A stretch of 64,000 bases of DNA from the NCBI GenBank assembly GCA_020440645.1, contig JAGRNR010000003.1, positions 1 through 64,000 of the forward strand. Direction: 5' to 3'. The notes below the pieces were generated by a model, which was not told where the DNA came from, did not search any database, and saw only the letters and a list, made by a program, of their open reading frames with translations. Every line of letters starts with the position of its first letter. The stretch's first letter is position 1. This document shows, piece after piece, positions 46,914 to 58,000 of the stretch. Position numbers and translations under genes: made by a program. Origin of the DNA: JAHEFU01 sp020440645. GTDB lineage: Bacteria > 4484-113 > JAFGCY01.

Positions 46914-47918
46914 TCAGGAATCCTTCGATTCCTTCTTAAGCTTCTTCTCAAGCATCTTCTTGAGTTCCGCTTCATCCACCTTCTTCTCCACCTGGCCGTC
47001 CTTCGCCTTTGTCCCTGAAGTGCTGCCCGGAAGCTTCACTTCGGAGGAACGCCCATTGGCGTTGGACGAGGACCCGGAAGGATCCACCCCAGAACTATCG
47101 CCGTAGCCGGGGAAATAATTAAATTTCCCATTCAGGGCGGCAGTTTCGGACTGTGCGCGATTGTCCGGATTCTGGGAGAGTGAAGACAGGGTCGGCTGGT
47201 CCATCGGGATGGCGGGGCTGGCCGGGACCTGGATCGCCGTGGCGTCCTGGGTCTGGCGGGCCATTGCCATATGGACCTCGATACCGCTGTTGGAGCCGTT
47301 GTTGCCCTTGGACGGTGAGTAGACCGGACGGGGCTCATCACCGATGTCACCGACGGGGCCCTTGTGGGGCTGGTCGGCGGTGGGCTGTCCTGCATTGGAA
47401 ACAAGCAGGCTGGCATTCTCCAGCGGGCTGACTGCGCTGTCAGGACTGAAGTCCTCAGATGACAGAGCAGCCAGGACGCGGTCCTTGTCAAAGCCGGTGA
47501 ACAGTGGGGCCTGCTTGGCAGGATCCAGTTCATCGAGCGTGATAAGTTCCTCGCCCTGCGGGAATCGGTTGAGGCTGGCCATGGTCAGTTCGCTGTCCAG
47601 GTTGCTGGAAGCGACGTCGCCCGTGAAGCCCGCACTGCGCAGGTTGCCTGTGATGGCACCCTGTCCCAGCACGATGGCGGAACCGATCACAACGAACGCG
47701 GCGATCCCGGCCACGGCCACGGGCAAGCTGATTGCCCGGGGAGCGCGGCGCCCCGCGGATGCCTGCATCTCGGGCAGCGGATCGTTTTCCTTGATCACCG
47801 CCCGGATCTCAGCATCCAGCAGATACAGCTTGCGGAGGTAAGCTTCGCGACCACCGTCCTGGAGGTCGTTCTTTGCCTCGTCAAGCCACTGCTCAATTTC
47901 ACGTATGCGACTATCCAT
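46914..47918 (-). CDS. Membrane-anchored protein with N-terminal cytoplasmic helix, anti-sigma-like
   Basis: 334 residues. An N-terminal 65-residue helical region (IREIEQWLDEAKNDLQDG; KLYLLDAEIRAVIKEND) is followed by one transmembrane helix (VAVAGIAAFVVIGSAIVLG) and a long low-complexity periplasmic region rich in Ser, Asn and Pro. The C-terminus is a Lys/Glu-rich helix (LKKMLEKKLKKESKDS). The layout recalls anti-sigma factors or envelope stress sensors, but no zinc motif and no adjacent sigma gene exist, so function is open. It is first in the bamA operon, 51 bases upstream of bamA. Confidence 0.65.
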   Translation of the reverse strand: MDSRIREIEQWLDEAKNDLQDGGREAYLRKLYLLDAEIRAVIKENDPLPEMQASAGRRAPRAISLPVAVAGIAAFVVIGSAIVLGQGAITGNLRSAGFTGDVASSNLDSELTMASLNRFPQGEELITLDELDPAKQAPLFTGFDKDRVLAALSSEDFSPDSAVSPLENASLLVSNAGQPTADQPHKGPVGDIGDEPRPVYSPSKGNNGSNSGIEVHMAMARQTQDATAIQVPASPAIPMDQPTLSSLSQNPDNRAQSETAALNGKFNYFPGYGDSSGVDPSGSSSNANGRSSEVKLPGSTSGTKAKDGQVEKKVDEAELKKMLEKKLKKESKDS

Positions 47919-48044
47919 AGTTGCCTTGACCGGGGAATGACGCCCCGGACTTCACTCAATTCCTATTCGTTATGCCCGGCAGGCAAGTTAAATATCCCGG
48001 GCCACCCGGAATAACCATTTGAACAGGATTGAATGCCTCTTCCT

Positions 48045-51000
48045 CTAGTCGCCCAGTAACTGGCCGACAAGGTATTCTATCGCCTTGTCCAGCTGGTTGT
48101 CACCACCGTGCGCGGCGATTTCAGGATCAATGTGCACTTCGATGTCCGGCTGGGCCCCATAGCCCTCCATGTCAGTGCCGTCCGGCAGCCACCAGCCCCA
48201 TGTATTCAGGCGGAAGGTGCTGCCATCCAGCAGCGGGAAGTTGTAGGTCCCGATCACGTTTCCGCCGGTCGCTTCACCGACGAGCGTCGCCAGGTCCAGC
48301 TCCTTCATAATGTGTGGGAAGATCTCCGCATCACTGAATGATGAGGAGTTCATCAGCACCACGATCGGGCCGTGCCACATCAGCGTGGGCTGCGGGATCC
48401 GATCCTGGCCGCGGTGGCCGCTGTAGCAGAACATGCGCCGGTCCAGCAGGTCCACAAGTTCGTCGTGGATGTTGCCGCCGCCGTTGAAGCGCACGTCGAT
48501 GATCAGCGCATCGCGGTCTAGGTTCATCGCGAACAGCTCGCGGCGGAACTTCGCCAGGCTGGAGCCGTTCATTGACTGGATGTGCATGTAGCCCACCCGG
48601 CCGCCGGTGGCGTCCTCCACATGTTGGCGGTTTTCATCGACCCACTGCAGGTACTCGCGCTGGCCGAGGCTGCCCTGCGGCACCGGCTGCATCGTGACCT
48701 CAAGCGGCTCATCCTCGCCCTCGCGCTGCACACTGAGCACCACCGGACGGTCCGTGCGGTTGCGCAACACGCGATACCAGTTGGTGCGTGGCGCGAGCTT
48801 TTCGCCGTCAAGTGACAGGATCACATCGCCGACCTGCAGTTCCTGGCCGGGAATCTCAGCCGGGCCATCCATGATCACCTCGCTGACCTTCCAGCCCGGA
48901 CCGTCGTAATGGTCCTCGAACCAGACGCCAAGGCTGGCAGTCGTGTCAGACGGCGGGGCCTCGTCATCGCCATTACCGAAGAAGCCTAGGTGTGAAGCAC
49001 TCAGCTCACCGAGCATGGAGCGCATCAGGGTATTGAATTCATTGCGGGTGCCCAGCTCTGGCACCTTGGCCGAGTAGCGCTTGTAGACCTCGTCCCAGTC
49101 CACGCCGAGCATATCCTCGTCATAGAAGGAATCACGCAGGGAGCGCCAGCCCTCATATAACAGCTGCTGCCAGAGCTCATGCGTATCGTACTCGGAGCGC
49201 GCCGTAGCCGGCACCGCGCCGCCACCGGCGGCACTGCGGCCGCGCATGTCCATGTAGGACAGGGTGCCGCCACGCAGGTAGTGCAGGCGCTTGCCGTCCT
49301 GCTGGAATGCGCCATAGCCCACTCCGGCCGCGCTGCCCAGCTCCTGCACGTCGCCCCCGTCGACTCCATATGTATAGAGGGTCGGGTCGCCGGTATGGTC
49401 GCTGTAGAACACGAGGAAGCTGCTGTCCGGGCTCCAGAGCACCGGGTAGGCATTGCCGGGCAGGTTGGCGATGCTGCGGGCGCGGTTCTCAATGCGCGTG
49501 AGGTCAATCTTGATCGGTTCGACCTCATCCTTCTTTTCCTCATCCTGCTTCCCGTCGTCGCCCTTGGCTTCGTCCTCGCCATCCTTGCCGGCTTCATCGG
49601 CAGCGGCATCATCAGACTTCTCTTCCTTGTCCTTTGCCTCGTCCTCATCCTTCTCAGGCTTCGGCATGTCATCCGGGAAGAGCAGCTGGGTGTCGTAGGT
49701 CTTCGGTTCAGCCGCCAGCTCCAGCAGCATCAGGTCCTCGCCGTTCTGCGTCTCCGCGCCCCAGCTGAGGTACTTGCCGTCCGGCGAGAAGATCGCCGTG
49801 TCCTCGTAGTCCGGCGTGCGGGTGATGTTCGTCACCTCGCCGCTTTCCACATTGACCAGCAGCGCATCTGACTCATAGCGCAGGGTGCTGGCCATGATGA
49901 GCATCCATTTCGCATCCGGTGACCAGTTGAAGCCGAGGTTCCAGGGCCCGAGGCGCACATGGCCGCGGAACAGCTCGCGCTCGCCGCCACCGTCCAGGTC
50001 ATTGAGCATGATGCTGTCGTTGCCACTGTAGTAGGCCAGCACGTTGCCATGCGGGGCGAACTGCGGGTACCACTCCTCCTGCGGAGTATTCGTGATCCGT
50101 GTCTCCTCCTGCTTGACGAGGTCGAAGGTGTACACGTCGTACTGGCCATCGCGGTCGGAGATGTAAGCGATCTTCTTGCCCTCGGGATGCCAGCGCACCT
50201 GCCATTCACGGCCGGCTGTTGCCACCACCGGGAAGGTGCGCGAAAGGTCCTGGTCCGGCTTCTCATCCTCCTTGTACTTGTCGGGGTTCTTGAGGATATG
50301 GATGTCGCCGAACACCACGCAGGCGTAGTAGTTGCCATTCGGGGACAGCGCGAACTCGCTGACCTCATTGCGGCGGTCCAGCGTGGCGCGCATCTCATGC
50401 TTCGGGTCGTCGGTGAAGTGGATGTCCAGCTTGCGCGTACTGCCGTCGGTCGTGCTGATGAGGTGCAGCTCGCCGAACACCTCGGCGGCGATCTGGTCGC
50501 CATCGGAGCTGACACGGATCCAGCGCGGGCCGTCACCCATGTAGTGCGTCAGCTGGCGCAGCTCGCGGCCGGGCAGCTTCATCTCCCAGATGTTCTCCGT
50601 GCCATCGCGGTCGCTGACGAAGTAGATCGACTTGCCGCCGGGGCCGGGCTGCGGCCAGAGGTCGGTGCCGTCATAGTCGGTCAGCTGCGTGTGCTTGCCG
50701 GTGGCACGCTCAAACATGTACAGGTCGTAGTTGTCGGAACCGTGATGGTCCTTGCGCGCCCAGTCGCCGGGGCCGCGGGTGTAGACCAGGTGCTGGTCGT
50801 CACCGAGGTAGCAGCCAAACACGTTGTCATCATGGTCCGGGCCGGTCACGCGCCGCGGCTGGCTACCGTCCAGCGGCACCTCATACAGACAGATGCCCCA
50901 CAGGTCCTGGCGGTTGGAGTACTCCAGCACCGCCGTGCCATCCCTGTTCCAGTCATAGGGGTAGTCCCAGCCGTCGCTCCAGGTCAGGCGCGTGGCCTGC

Positions 51001-51317
51001 CCGCCGCTGACCGGCATGGTGAAGATGTCCAAGTTGCCGAAGCGGTTGGACATGAAGGCAAGTGTCTTGCCATCCGGCGAGATCACCGGGCGCTGGTCCT
51101 CGAACATGTTGTCCGTCAGGCGCCGGGCCGGCTGGCTGCCGTCGGTCGGCGCGCTCCAGATGTCCCCCCAGCAGGCGAAGTAGACGGTCTGGCCGTCAGC
51201 GCTTACGGCGGGGGTGGTGATGCTCTGGGCCTCGCGCAGGGCAAGTGCCGGGCGGGCGGAAGCGAGCATGGCGGTCAAGAGGACGAAGGCGGTACAGCAC
51301 TGGCGCAGAAGACGCAT
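48045..51317 (-). CDS. Tricorn-like protease, exported
   Basis: 1,090 residues with an N-terminal signal peptide (LLTAMLASARPALA). Beta-propeller repeats (SPDGKTLAFMSNRFGNLDIF; SDRDGTENIWEMKL; SDRDGQYDVYTF) fill about residues 30-560. A Lys/Glu/Asp linker of about 60 residues follows. The protease part has the tricorn catalytic residues by pattern: Ser-His in LSASHLGF, nucleophile Ser in NSSSFSDAEIF, and Glu in TDMEGYGAQPD; a PDZ-like segment (GQELQVGDVILSLDGEKL) lies between them. A role in peptide degradation outside the cytoplasm is inferred. AGGAG is upstream of the ATG. Paralogous to the truncated gene at 62424. Confidence 0.92.
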   Translation of the reverse strand: MRLLRQCCTAFVLLTAMLASARPALALREAQSITTPAVSADGQTVYFACWGDIWSAPTDGSQPARRLTDNMFEDQRPVISPDGKTLAFMSNRFGNLDIFTMPVSGGQATRLTWSDGWDYPYDWNRDGTAVLEYSNRQDLWGICLYEVPLDGSQPRRVTGPDHDDNVFGCYLGDDQHLVYTRGPGDWARKDHHGSDNYDLYMFERATGKHTQLTDYDGTDLWPQPGPGGKSIYFVSDRDGTENIWEMKLPGRELRQLTHYMGDGPRWIRVSSDGDQIAAEVFGELHLISTTDGSTRKLDIHFTDDPKHEMRATLDRRNEVSEFALSPNGNYYACVVFGDIHILKNPDKYKEDEKPDQDLSRTFPVVATAGREWQVRWHPEGKKIAYISDRDGQYDVYTFDLVKQEETRITNTPQEEWYPQFAPHGNVLAYYSGNDSIMLNDLDGGGERELFRGHVRLGPWNLGFNWSPDAKWMLIMASTLRYESDALLVNVESGEVTNITRTPDYEDTAIFSPDGKYLSWGAETQNGEDLMLLELAAEPKTYDTQLLFPDDMPKPEKDEDEAKDKEEKSDDAAADEAGKDGEDEAKGDDGKQDEEKKDEVEPIKIDLTRIENRARSIANLPGNAYPVLWSPDSSFLVFYSDHTGDPTLYTYGVDGGDVQELGSAAGVGYGAFQQDGKRLHYLRGGTLSYMDMRGRSAAGGGAVPATARSEYDTHELWQQLLYEGWRSLRDSFYDEDMLGVDWDEVYKRYSAKVPELGTRNEFNTLMRSMLGELSASHLGFFGNGDDEAPPSDTTASLGVWFEDHYDGPGWKVSEVIMDGPAEIPGQELQVGDVILSLDGEKLAPRTNWYRVLRNRTDRPVVLSVQREGEDEPLEVTMQPVPQGSLGQREYLQWVDENRQHVEDATGGRVGYMHIQSMNGSSLAKFRRELFAMNLDRDALIIDVRFNGGGNIHDELVDLLDRRMFCYSGHRGQDRIPQPTLMWHGPIVVLMNSSSFSDAEIFPHIMKELDLATLVGEATGGNVIGTYNFPLLDGSTFRLNTWGWWLPDGTDMEGYGAQPDIEVHIDPEIAAHGGDNQLDKAIEYLVGQLLGD

Positions 51318-51438
51318 GTGTCAGAACTCCTGGAAACAGATTCCCTAGTTTAGCTCGCGCGCGGCCGATGCAGGCAGGCTGCGGCGATGTAAAGGGCGAC
51401 AGTTGCCGTGCGGGGAATGTAACGCGGGAGAGTTGGAA

Positions 51439-54400
51439 TCAGGGGAGGTAGATGGCGTAGAAAAGATGGTCGTGCTGGAAGGCAATGGCGGGGTGGCTGT
51501 TGATTATTGCGAGGTCACTGGCCGTGCCGATCTGTCCCATATGTGAAACGGGATATCCTTCTGGCAAACTGATTGGTCCTTCCCAGGAAGAACCATCTGC
51601 ATCGGTACCACGCCAGAGCCCGAGGAAGTTATCAAGTATCAGCGGGCGACCTTCATATTCAACCAGCGAGATGTTACATTCCCTTAACGAGCCAGTCGTC
51701 CAGTCTGCAAAGTACTGGCTGCTGATTTCCTGTGGACTCGACCATGAGCTTCCATCAGATGCGGATGCGCGCATGAAAAGCAACTGCGACTGGTCCTGAA
51801 AGACAATTGCAGGTTTTCCGGCAATCATGGCTGCGTCGCAGCGTGGATAGGTCACTCCATTGTAATTCGCCAACTCCTGCGGCAAACCCCAGTTTGATCC
51901 CTGGCTGTCAAGTGCATGAGAGAACATCAGCGGGTTGCCAGCATCTTTCGTGTCCCGCAGCAGAACAGCCGGCCTTCCATCCACATTAAGCAGCCTGCAC
52001 CGTTGCAGGTCTGGAGTATCCCAGCTGAGTATCATACGGGGAACCGACCATCCGTTGCCAGTCGAATCGTTTGAGCGGATGAATCGCAGTGCAGGATTGC
52101 CACCCGAGACATTGATCCAGCAAATCGCAGGGAACCCCTCAACCAGCTGCAGATCCGGGATGCAGTTGTAACCAGCAAAACTGTCCATCAGTATTGAGGT
52201 GCTCCAGCTGGAACCATCGAAATCATTGCTTCTGGCATACCGGAGTTCCGAACCGTCTCGCTGCCAGCTGATTGCAGGTTTTCCATTGGATAAGTCCGTC
52301 AGGCTGACACCACTTCCCGCATTACCCTCGCCAGATCCCCCGACAGAAACCGGTTCGTTCCAGAACTCACCTGCGCCGTCCTGTGAAGAGACGTAGCAAA
52401 CCTCACCGTGGAAACCTGCAACGGATTGCCGGACATATGCAATTGCAGGCCTGTTGTCAATCAACTCCAACTCGAGGTTCGTATTCTGGTAAAGCGGCAC
52501 CATCTGGGATTTGTCGACAGGGAATAGGTTCCAGCCGGATCCAGTTGGCCTGACAACCAGTTCCGCGCTGGCAACTCCTCCCCTGTGGTCATCAACAACA
52601 AGCTTGCAAACATAAGCTCCTGGAAACAGATAATTGTGACTCTCGAATGCGGATGCTTCGAGCATCGGATCGGGGCCGAACAAGTCAAATTTCCAGTAAT
52701 AGAACAATTGATTCCCATCGGGATCCGAGCTGCCAGAGGCATCGAAACTGACTGCCAGCGGAGTTGTGCCACTTAGCGGCCCACCCTCCAGCATAGCTAT
52801 AGGAGGGTCGTTCTCAACGATTGTCATGATTACCGTATCCGTATCCGTCAAGCCCTCCGAGTCAGCAACAAGCAGATGAATCTGATACGTACCGGGTTCG
52901 GCAAAAATGTGGCTGAAATCAAGCCCATGTGAATCAAACTCGTAAGTGCCATCGTCGTCAAGATCCCACCAGAAAAAAACGGGTCTGCCCTCGTCTGGGT
53001 CAGTGCTGTCTGCGCTGCTTAAAAAGAATTCATATCCAGCTCCGAATATCTCGTAGGGCACATTGATTCGCGCATCGGGAGGTTGATTATCTGCTGGATG
53101 TACATATATATCAACATATGCTGTGTCCTCGCCTCCCCAGGCATCCCTGACCTGAACTCCTATACTGTGGTCGCCGGCCACGGGAATGATGCGGTACTCC
53201 TTTGGCGCGAATAACTTGTCCAACTCGAAAACACCGTCGCCATCAAAGTCAAACCGGAACTTCAACTCGTCCCCATCAGGATCAGAACTTGCTGATGCAT
53301 CAAACACGATTGGTTTGTCCGTGGAGAAGTCCTTTTCTGGCACCGTCATCAGCACTGCCAGCGGAGCTCCGTTGGGGAATGCCTCAATATCCAGCTCAGC
53401 TGATGCAAGCAATCCCTTGTTATCAGTAATCTTCAGGGTACAGTGATGAATGCCACCCTCCTCAAAAACATGTGAAACAGAATCATCCGTGTGTTCGATT
53501 CCGTCATCAATGGCAGGTTCCGTGCTGTCAACCACACCATCACCATTCCAGTCCCACTCGAACTGCAAACCAGCCTTGCCATTAGGCAACAATAGTTCAG
53601 GCAGGAAACTGACACTCAGCGGAGCACGGCCTTCTTCGGTGTCAGCCCCAAGGCTGAGTATTGCAGGAGGAAACCAACCGTCCTGGCTGATCTCCAGGTT
53701 GATGCTGGCATACAGCGTGGCGCTGGAGCCGAGGTCATCCCAGATCGTCAGGCGCGGTTTCCAGTAGCCCGGTTCGGTGTAGACATGCGTGGCCAGCGGG
53801 ATGTTGCTGCCGCTGGCATCCACCACGCCGTCGCCTTCCCAGTCCCACAGGTAGAGCACGATCTCCCCGTCCGGGTCGTGGCTGGCGGTCGCATCGAAGT
53901 TCACGATGAGTGGCAGGTCGCCCGTGCGCGGACTGGCCATGAAGCTGGCCACCGGCGGCTTGTTGCCGGGGATCTCAGGCTCGGGCAGCTCAGGGTCATT
54001 CACAAACTCAATGCTGGCAACCGGGGAGGGGCTACCCTCGGTGCCGCTAATGCTGTCAAAAGCTGCTATGTAATACTCGAAGTTGCCGGCGCTGATGTTG
54101 AGGTCCGCGAAGTGCATGCGATAGGCCCAGTTCCTGTCAGGGCCAATCTGCTCCAGCGGGAAGTTCGCCGAGCGCGGCAGTGTGTAGTCCTGCGACGGGT
54201 CCGGCAGCAGCAGGGTGAACGCCTCCTCACCCGGCGCCCTGCGGTACACACGCCAGCTGTCCAGGTTCTGCTGCCAGTGGCTGGCGATCGGCGTTATGTC
54301 GCCGAGGTTCACCTCACCGTTGCCATCGCCATCGATGCGGGCGGTGCGCCACTGGTCCGCCGGGGTATTGAAACCCGGCTTGCCATCGAGCACACCGCTG

Positions 54401-54921
54401 AAGCCGCCGTCACGTGGGTTGCCAACTGGCCACCATGGCACGCCAGCCTCAGACGCCTCCCGGTAGTCCACCGTGTACTTCCAGCGCTGGGCCAGTGGAG
54501 TGAGATCCGAGGCATTCACGAGGCCGTTCATGTCGTAGTCGCCGAGATGGCGCTCGGTCCAGTGCAGCACTGCCCCCTGCCGCAGGTCGAAGTAGCTGAC
54601 CTTCAGGTCGAACACTGCATTGTCATTCCCGAGCGGTGCCTGTGAAGTCGTCCGTTCGTCCTTACCAAGCCGTACCAGTTCGCTGTCCAGCATGGCCTGC
54701 AGCTCATCAAGCGATGGAGTATCTGAAGCGAGAGGCGGGAAGCGTTCGCTGTCCGGGATGCTGACCGGTGCAGCGGCTTGGTCCACAGGCCCAGAGGATG
54801 CCATGCTGACGCTGGACTTATCCGCCTGCCCGCCACAGGATGCCAATGCGAGCAGGCACAGCACGAGCCCCGTCCGGAGCAGCACCGTCAATCCCCGCCC
54901 TGTGAGGCATTCCCACGCCAT
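51439..54921 (-). CDS. Large lipoprotein: dockerin-like module, five PKD domains, propeller-like repeats
   Basis: 1,160 residues, signal peptide with lipobox LASC. A dockerin-like module spans about residues 125-235: GDYDMNGLVNASDLTPLAQRW and, after an insert of near 50 residues, RIDGDGNGEVNLGDITPIAS, then WRVYRRAPGEEAF. Five PKD-like domains follow (YLWDWEGDGVVD; FEWDWNGDGVVD; FRFDFDGDGVFE; FWWDLDDDGTYE; FYYWKFDLFG). The C-terminal part has about six repeats with NGKPAISW or DGRPAVLL cores, ending FYAIYLP. First of three tandem paralogues. The 3' two thirds are AT-richer than the 5' third. Confidence 0.8.
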   Translation of the reverse strand: MAWECLTGRGLTVLLRTGLVLCLLALASCGGQADKSSVSMASSGPVDQAAAPVSIPDSERFPPLASDTPSLDELQAMLDSELVRLGKDERTTSQAPLGNDNAVFDLKVSYFDLRQGAVLHWTERHLGDYDMNGLVNASDLTPLAQRWKYTVDYREASEAGVPWWPVGNPRDGGFSGVLDGKPGFNTPADQWRTARIDGDGNGEVNLGDITPIASHWQQNLDSWRVYRRAPGEEAFTLLLPDPSQDYTLPRSANFPLEQIGPDRNWAYRMHFADLNISAGNFEYYIAAFDSISGTEGSPSPVASIEFVNDPELPEPEIPGNKPPVASFMASPRTGDLPLIVNFDATASHDPDGEIVLYLWDWEGDGVVDASGSNIPLATHVYTEPGYWKPRLTIWDDLGSSATLYASINLEISQDGWFPPAILSLGADTEEGRAPLSVSFLPELLLPNGKAGLQFEWDWNGDGVVDSTEPAIDDGIEHTDDSVSHVFEEGGIHHCTLKITDNKGLLASAELDIEAFPNGAPLAVLMTVPEKDFSTDKPIVFDASASSDPDGDELKFRFDFDGDGVFELDKLFAPKEYRIIPVAGDHSIGVQVRDAWGGEDTAYVDIYVHPADNQPPDARINVPYEIFGAGYEFFLSSADSTDPDEGRPVFFWWDLDDDGTYEFDSHGLDFSHIFAEPGTYQIHLLVADSEGLTDTDTVIMTIVENDPPIAMLEGGPLSGTTPLAVSFDASGSSDPDGNQLFYYWKFDLFGPDPMLEASAFESHNYLFPGAYVCKLVVDDHRGGVASAELVVRPTGSGWNLFPVDKSQMVPLYQNTNLELELIDNRPAIAYVRQSVAGFHGEVCYVSSQDGAGEFWNEPVSVGGSGEGNAGSGVSLTDLSNGKPAISWQRDGSELRYARSNDFDGSSWSTSILMDSFAGYNCIPDLQLVEGFPAICWINVSGGNPALRFIRSNDSTGNGWSVPRMILSWDTPDLQRCRLLNVDGRPAVLLRDTKDAGNPLMFSHALDSQGSNWGLPQELANYNGVTYPRCDAAMIAGKPAIVFQDQSQLLFMRASASDGSSWSSPQEISSQYFADWTTGSLRECNISLVEYEGRPLILDNFLGLWRGTDADGSSWEGPISLPEGYPVSHMGQIGTASDLAIINSHPAIAFQHDHLFYAIYLP

Positions 54922-54927
54922 GCAGAC

Positions 54928-54955
54928 ATTCTAACCGTTCACTGGAGGCTGTAAA
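54928..54955 (-). promoter_or_regulatory. Promoter of the 51439 lipoprotein gene, leaderless type
   Basis: TTTACA and TAGAAT, 16 bases apart on the minus strand; the -10 ends 6 bases before the ATG. No SD is present. Confidence 0.5.
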
Positions 54956-55001
54956 GGAACACTTGCTTTGCAAGCCTGGGGAACAGGCTGCAACACTTTG
55001 C

Positions 55002-58000
55002 TCAGGGCAGCTTGACGGCGTAATAGAGCGCATTGTCCTGGAAAGCGATCACCGGGCCACCGTTGAGCACCAGCAGGTCGAAGGTGTCCGCCCGCCAGTC
55101 ATCCGGCAGGGTCTCCGGGCCGCTCCAGCTCGTACCTGCCGCATCATCGGCGTACCAGATGCTCATGTCATTGGCGAGCACCACCGGCTTGCCGTCCAGC
55201 TCCGCGATACGCATCTGTTCGTAGGAGAAGGAGGAGTTGGTGTACTTGTCGGTGCTGATCAGCACCGGCTCCTCCCAGGTTTCACCCTTGCCGTCGAGCG
55301 CGGCGCGGAAAACGAGACCGTCCTGTGTGTAATGCACGAGCATCGGGTTGCCATTGATCACAGTCACGGACACGCCGATGATATGGTTCAGCACCAGGTC
55401 CAGCTCCAAGGGTTCATCCCAGCTGTTGCCTTGTGAATCCAGCGCCGGCTTCCAGCGCACTGAGCCATCGATGAACTGGTCGTCAACATATGCGATCACC
55501 GGCTTGCCGGCCACCACCGCCAGCTCCGGGGTGTGCGTGTAGCCGAAGTTGCCAAGCAGCTCCAGGTCCTGTGCCGCGGGCCAGCTGAAGCCGGCCGGGT
55601 CCAGTGCACGGCAGTAGTGCAGCATGTTGCCGCTGTCCACCCAGCTCAGCGCGGGCTGGCCATCAACCATATAGAGCGCGGCGCCACGCGGCACGCCGCT
55701 GGCATTGCTGACGGTAACCGGCGTGAACCAGCTGCTGCCATCCCCGATGCTGGCATGGCAGTAGACGATGTTGCCGGAGCCGCGCACCCAGCTGAGCGCC
55801 GGCCGGCCGCCGACCAGGGCCATGCTGATCCCGCGTCCGCCCAGGCCGGACTGCGTGCCGTCCTCGACAAGCAGCGGCTCGCCCCACTGCGTGCCCAGCC
55901 CATCCAGTGCCCGGATGAAGCGCACATCATCCTGGTTGCCGAATCCCGTGTTGTCAGCGTGGTAGGCCACGGCGGGCCGGCCGTCAACCAGCTCAAGTTC
56001 GAGCCTGGTGCGCCAGCCGGACGTGGCCGCATCGTCAAGTTTGTAGATGTTCCAGCCGCTGCCCTGTGTCTCCACGCCGAAGTCGGCATGGGACACGCCA
56101 CCAAGCCCATCACTCACCCGCACGCGACAAACATGGCTGCCTCCGCTCTCATATGTATGGCTGGCCGTTGCCTCGCCGGCCACGAACTGCTGCTGGCCCG
56201 GCAGGTAGTTGAAGTCCCAGGCGAACTGCAGGCTGTTGCCATCGGGGTCCGAACTCTGGGAGGCGTCAAACTGCACGAACAGCGGCATCTGCCCGCCGTC
56301 CGGGCTGCCGGTCAAGAAAGCCTCGGGAGCCTCATTTGGGATCACGCTGTAGCTGGTATCGGCAAAACCCGTCAGGCCCTGTTCATCCTCCACCTTCAGG
56401 CGCGCGCTGTACTCACCGACCTGCGTGACATGCACGAGTTGCGTGCGCTTGTCAGTCTCGACCTCGAACAATCCGTCGCCATCGAGGTCCCAGCGGAACA
56501 GCTCCACGAGTTCACCTTCCGGGTCGTCACTGCCGACCGCGCTGAGGGTGATGTCCGCCGGTGCACCATAGACAGATGGGCTGGCGGAGGCCACGGCGAC
56601 TGGTGGCAGGTTGGAGTCACCCATGACCGTGACAGTGGCGGTTGCCGTATCAGTCGCGCCAGCACTGTCACTGACCAGCACGCCCAGCTGGTGCACTCCC
56701 GGCTCGCTGAAGGAGTACTTGAATGTAGGAGCAGTGCCGCCGGACTCCTCATACTCGCCATCGCCATCGAGGTCCCAGAAGTAGGCCAGCTCGTCGCCAT
56801 CGGGGTCAGTGCTGCCGGAAGCGTCCAGTGTGAACTGCAGGCCCGGTTCGACTTCCACCGGCGTGACAAGCAGGCTGGCCAGCGGGTTGGCATTGTCCGT
56901 CACCCTGACATCGACAAATCCCGCGGCACTCAGTCCGTTGGCATCGGTGATTGTCAGCCGCGCACGGTAACTGCCGGGTTCCCCATATGTATATGGCAGG
57001 ATTTCACCCGACTCGACAGCTACTTCACTGTCCGGCTCACCGTCGCCATCGAAATCCCAGCTGAACTGCAGTCCTTCAACGCCCGCGGATACGTGGTAGA
57101 CCGGGCCGAAACCGACGGGCAGTGGCCGCCTGCCCTCAAGCGGTCCGGCACTGAGCGCCAGCTGCGGCGGCGGGATGCCCATCTGCGATACGCTGATCCC
57201 CTTGTCAGCCACCACGGTACTGCTCGCACCGGCGTCATCCCAGACCGTCAGGCGCGGCAGGTAGTAGCCCGGCTCGCCGTAGATGTGCAGGGCCTGTACC
57301 GCCTGGCCGCTACCCTGGTCATTTACGCCGTCGCCATCCCAGTCCCACAGGTACAAGACGATCCGGCCGTCACTGTCGGTACTGGCAGCGGCGTCGAAAT
57401 TCACCTCGAGTGGTGCGTCCCCGCTGAATGCATCCATCCCGAAAGTGGCTACCGGGGCTGCATTGCCAGGCGGTGGTGGCGGCGGCTCGGCCAGCGGGTC
57501 GAAATCGAGGCTGACAAGGTTTGACGGTGGCCCCTCAGTCCCTGAAGCAGTGTCGTAGGCCGCGACGTAATAGCTGTACTCACCCTCCGCCGCACCGAGC
57601 TCGGCAAACAGCAGGCGAAATGCCCAGCCGTTGTCAGGTGCGGACTTCCCTGCGGGATACATGGCTTTGCGCAGCAGGCTGTAACCGCAGCCCTCCGTCT
57701 CCTCCAGCAATGTGAATTCGCTGTCATCCGGCCCGCGGCGGTAGACCCGCCAGCTGTCAATGCTGTCCTGCCAGTGGCTGGCGATCGGTGTCACGTCCGC
57801 GAGGTTCAGTTCGCCGTTGCCATCACCGTCCACGCGTGCCGAGCGCCACTGGTGAGCCGGTGTGCCAAAACCCGGGCTGCCGCTGACAATGCCGGCGATC
57901 CCGCCGTTCCCCGGATTGCCCTCCGGCCACCAGGCCACCCCGGCTTCCGTCTCCTCGCGGTAGTCAACACTGAACTTCCATCTCTGGGCCAGCGGGGTCA

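Noticed and set aside
47931..48009. Hairpins (CCGGGG...CCCCGG and CCGGG...CCCGG) as terminators of the tricorn-like gene
   Set aside because: Neither is followed by a T run on the minus strand, so they cannot be called terminators with confidence.
55533..57524. Plus-strand open frame of 663 codons opposite a large lipoprotein gene
   Set aside because: Antisense shadow of a repeat-rich coding gene; no SD and no recognisable domain.
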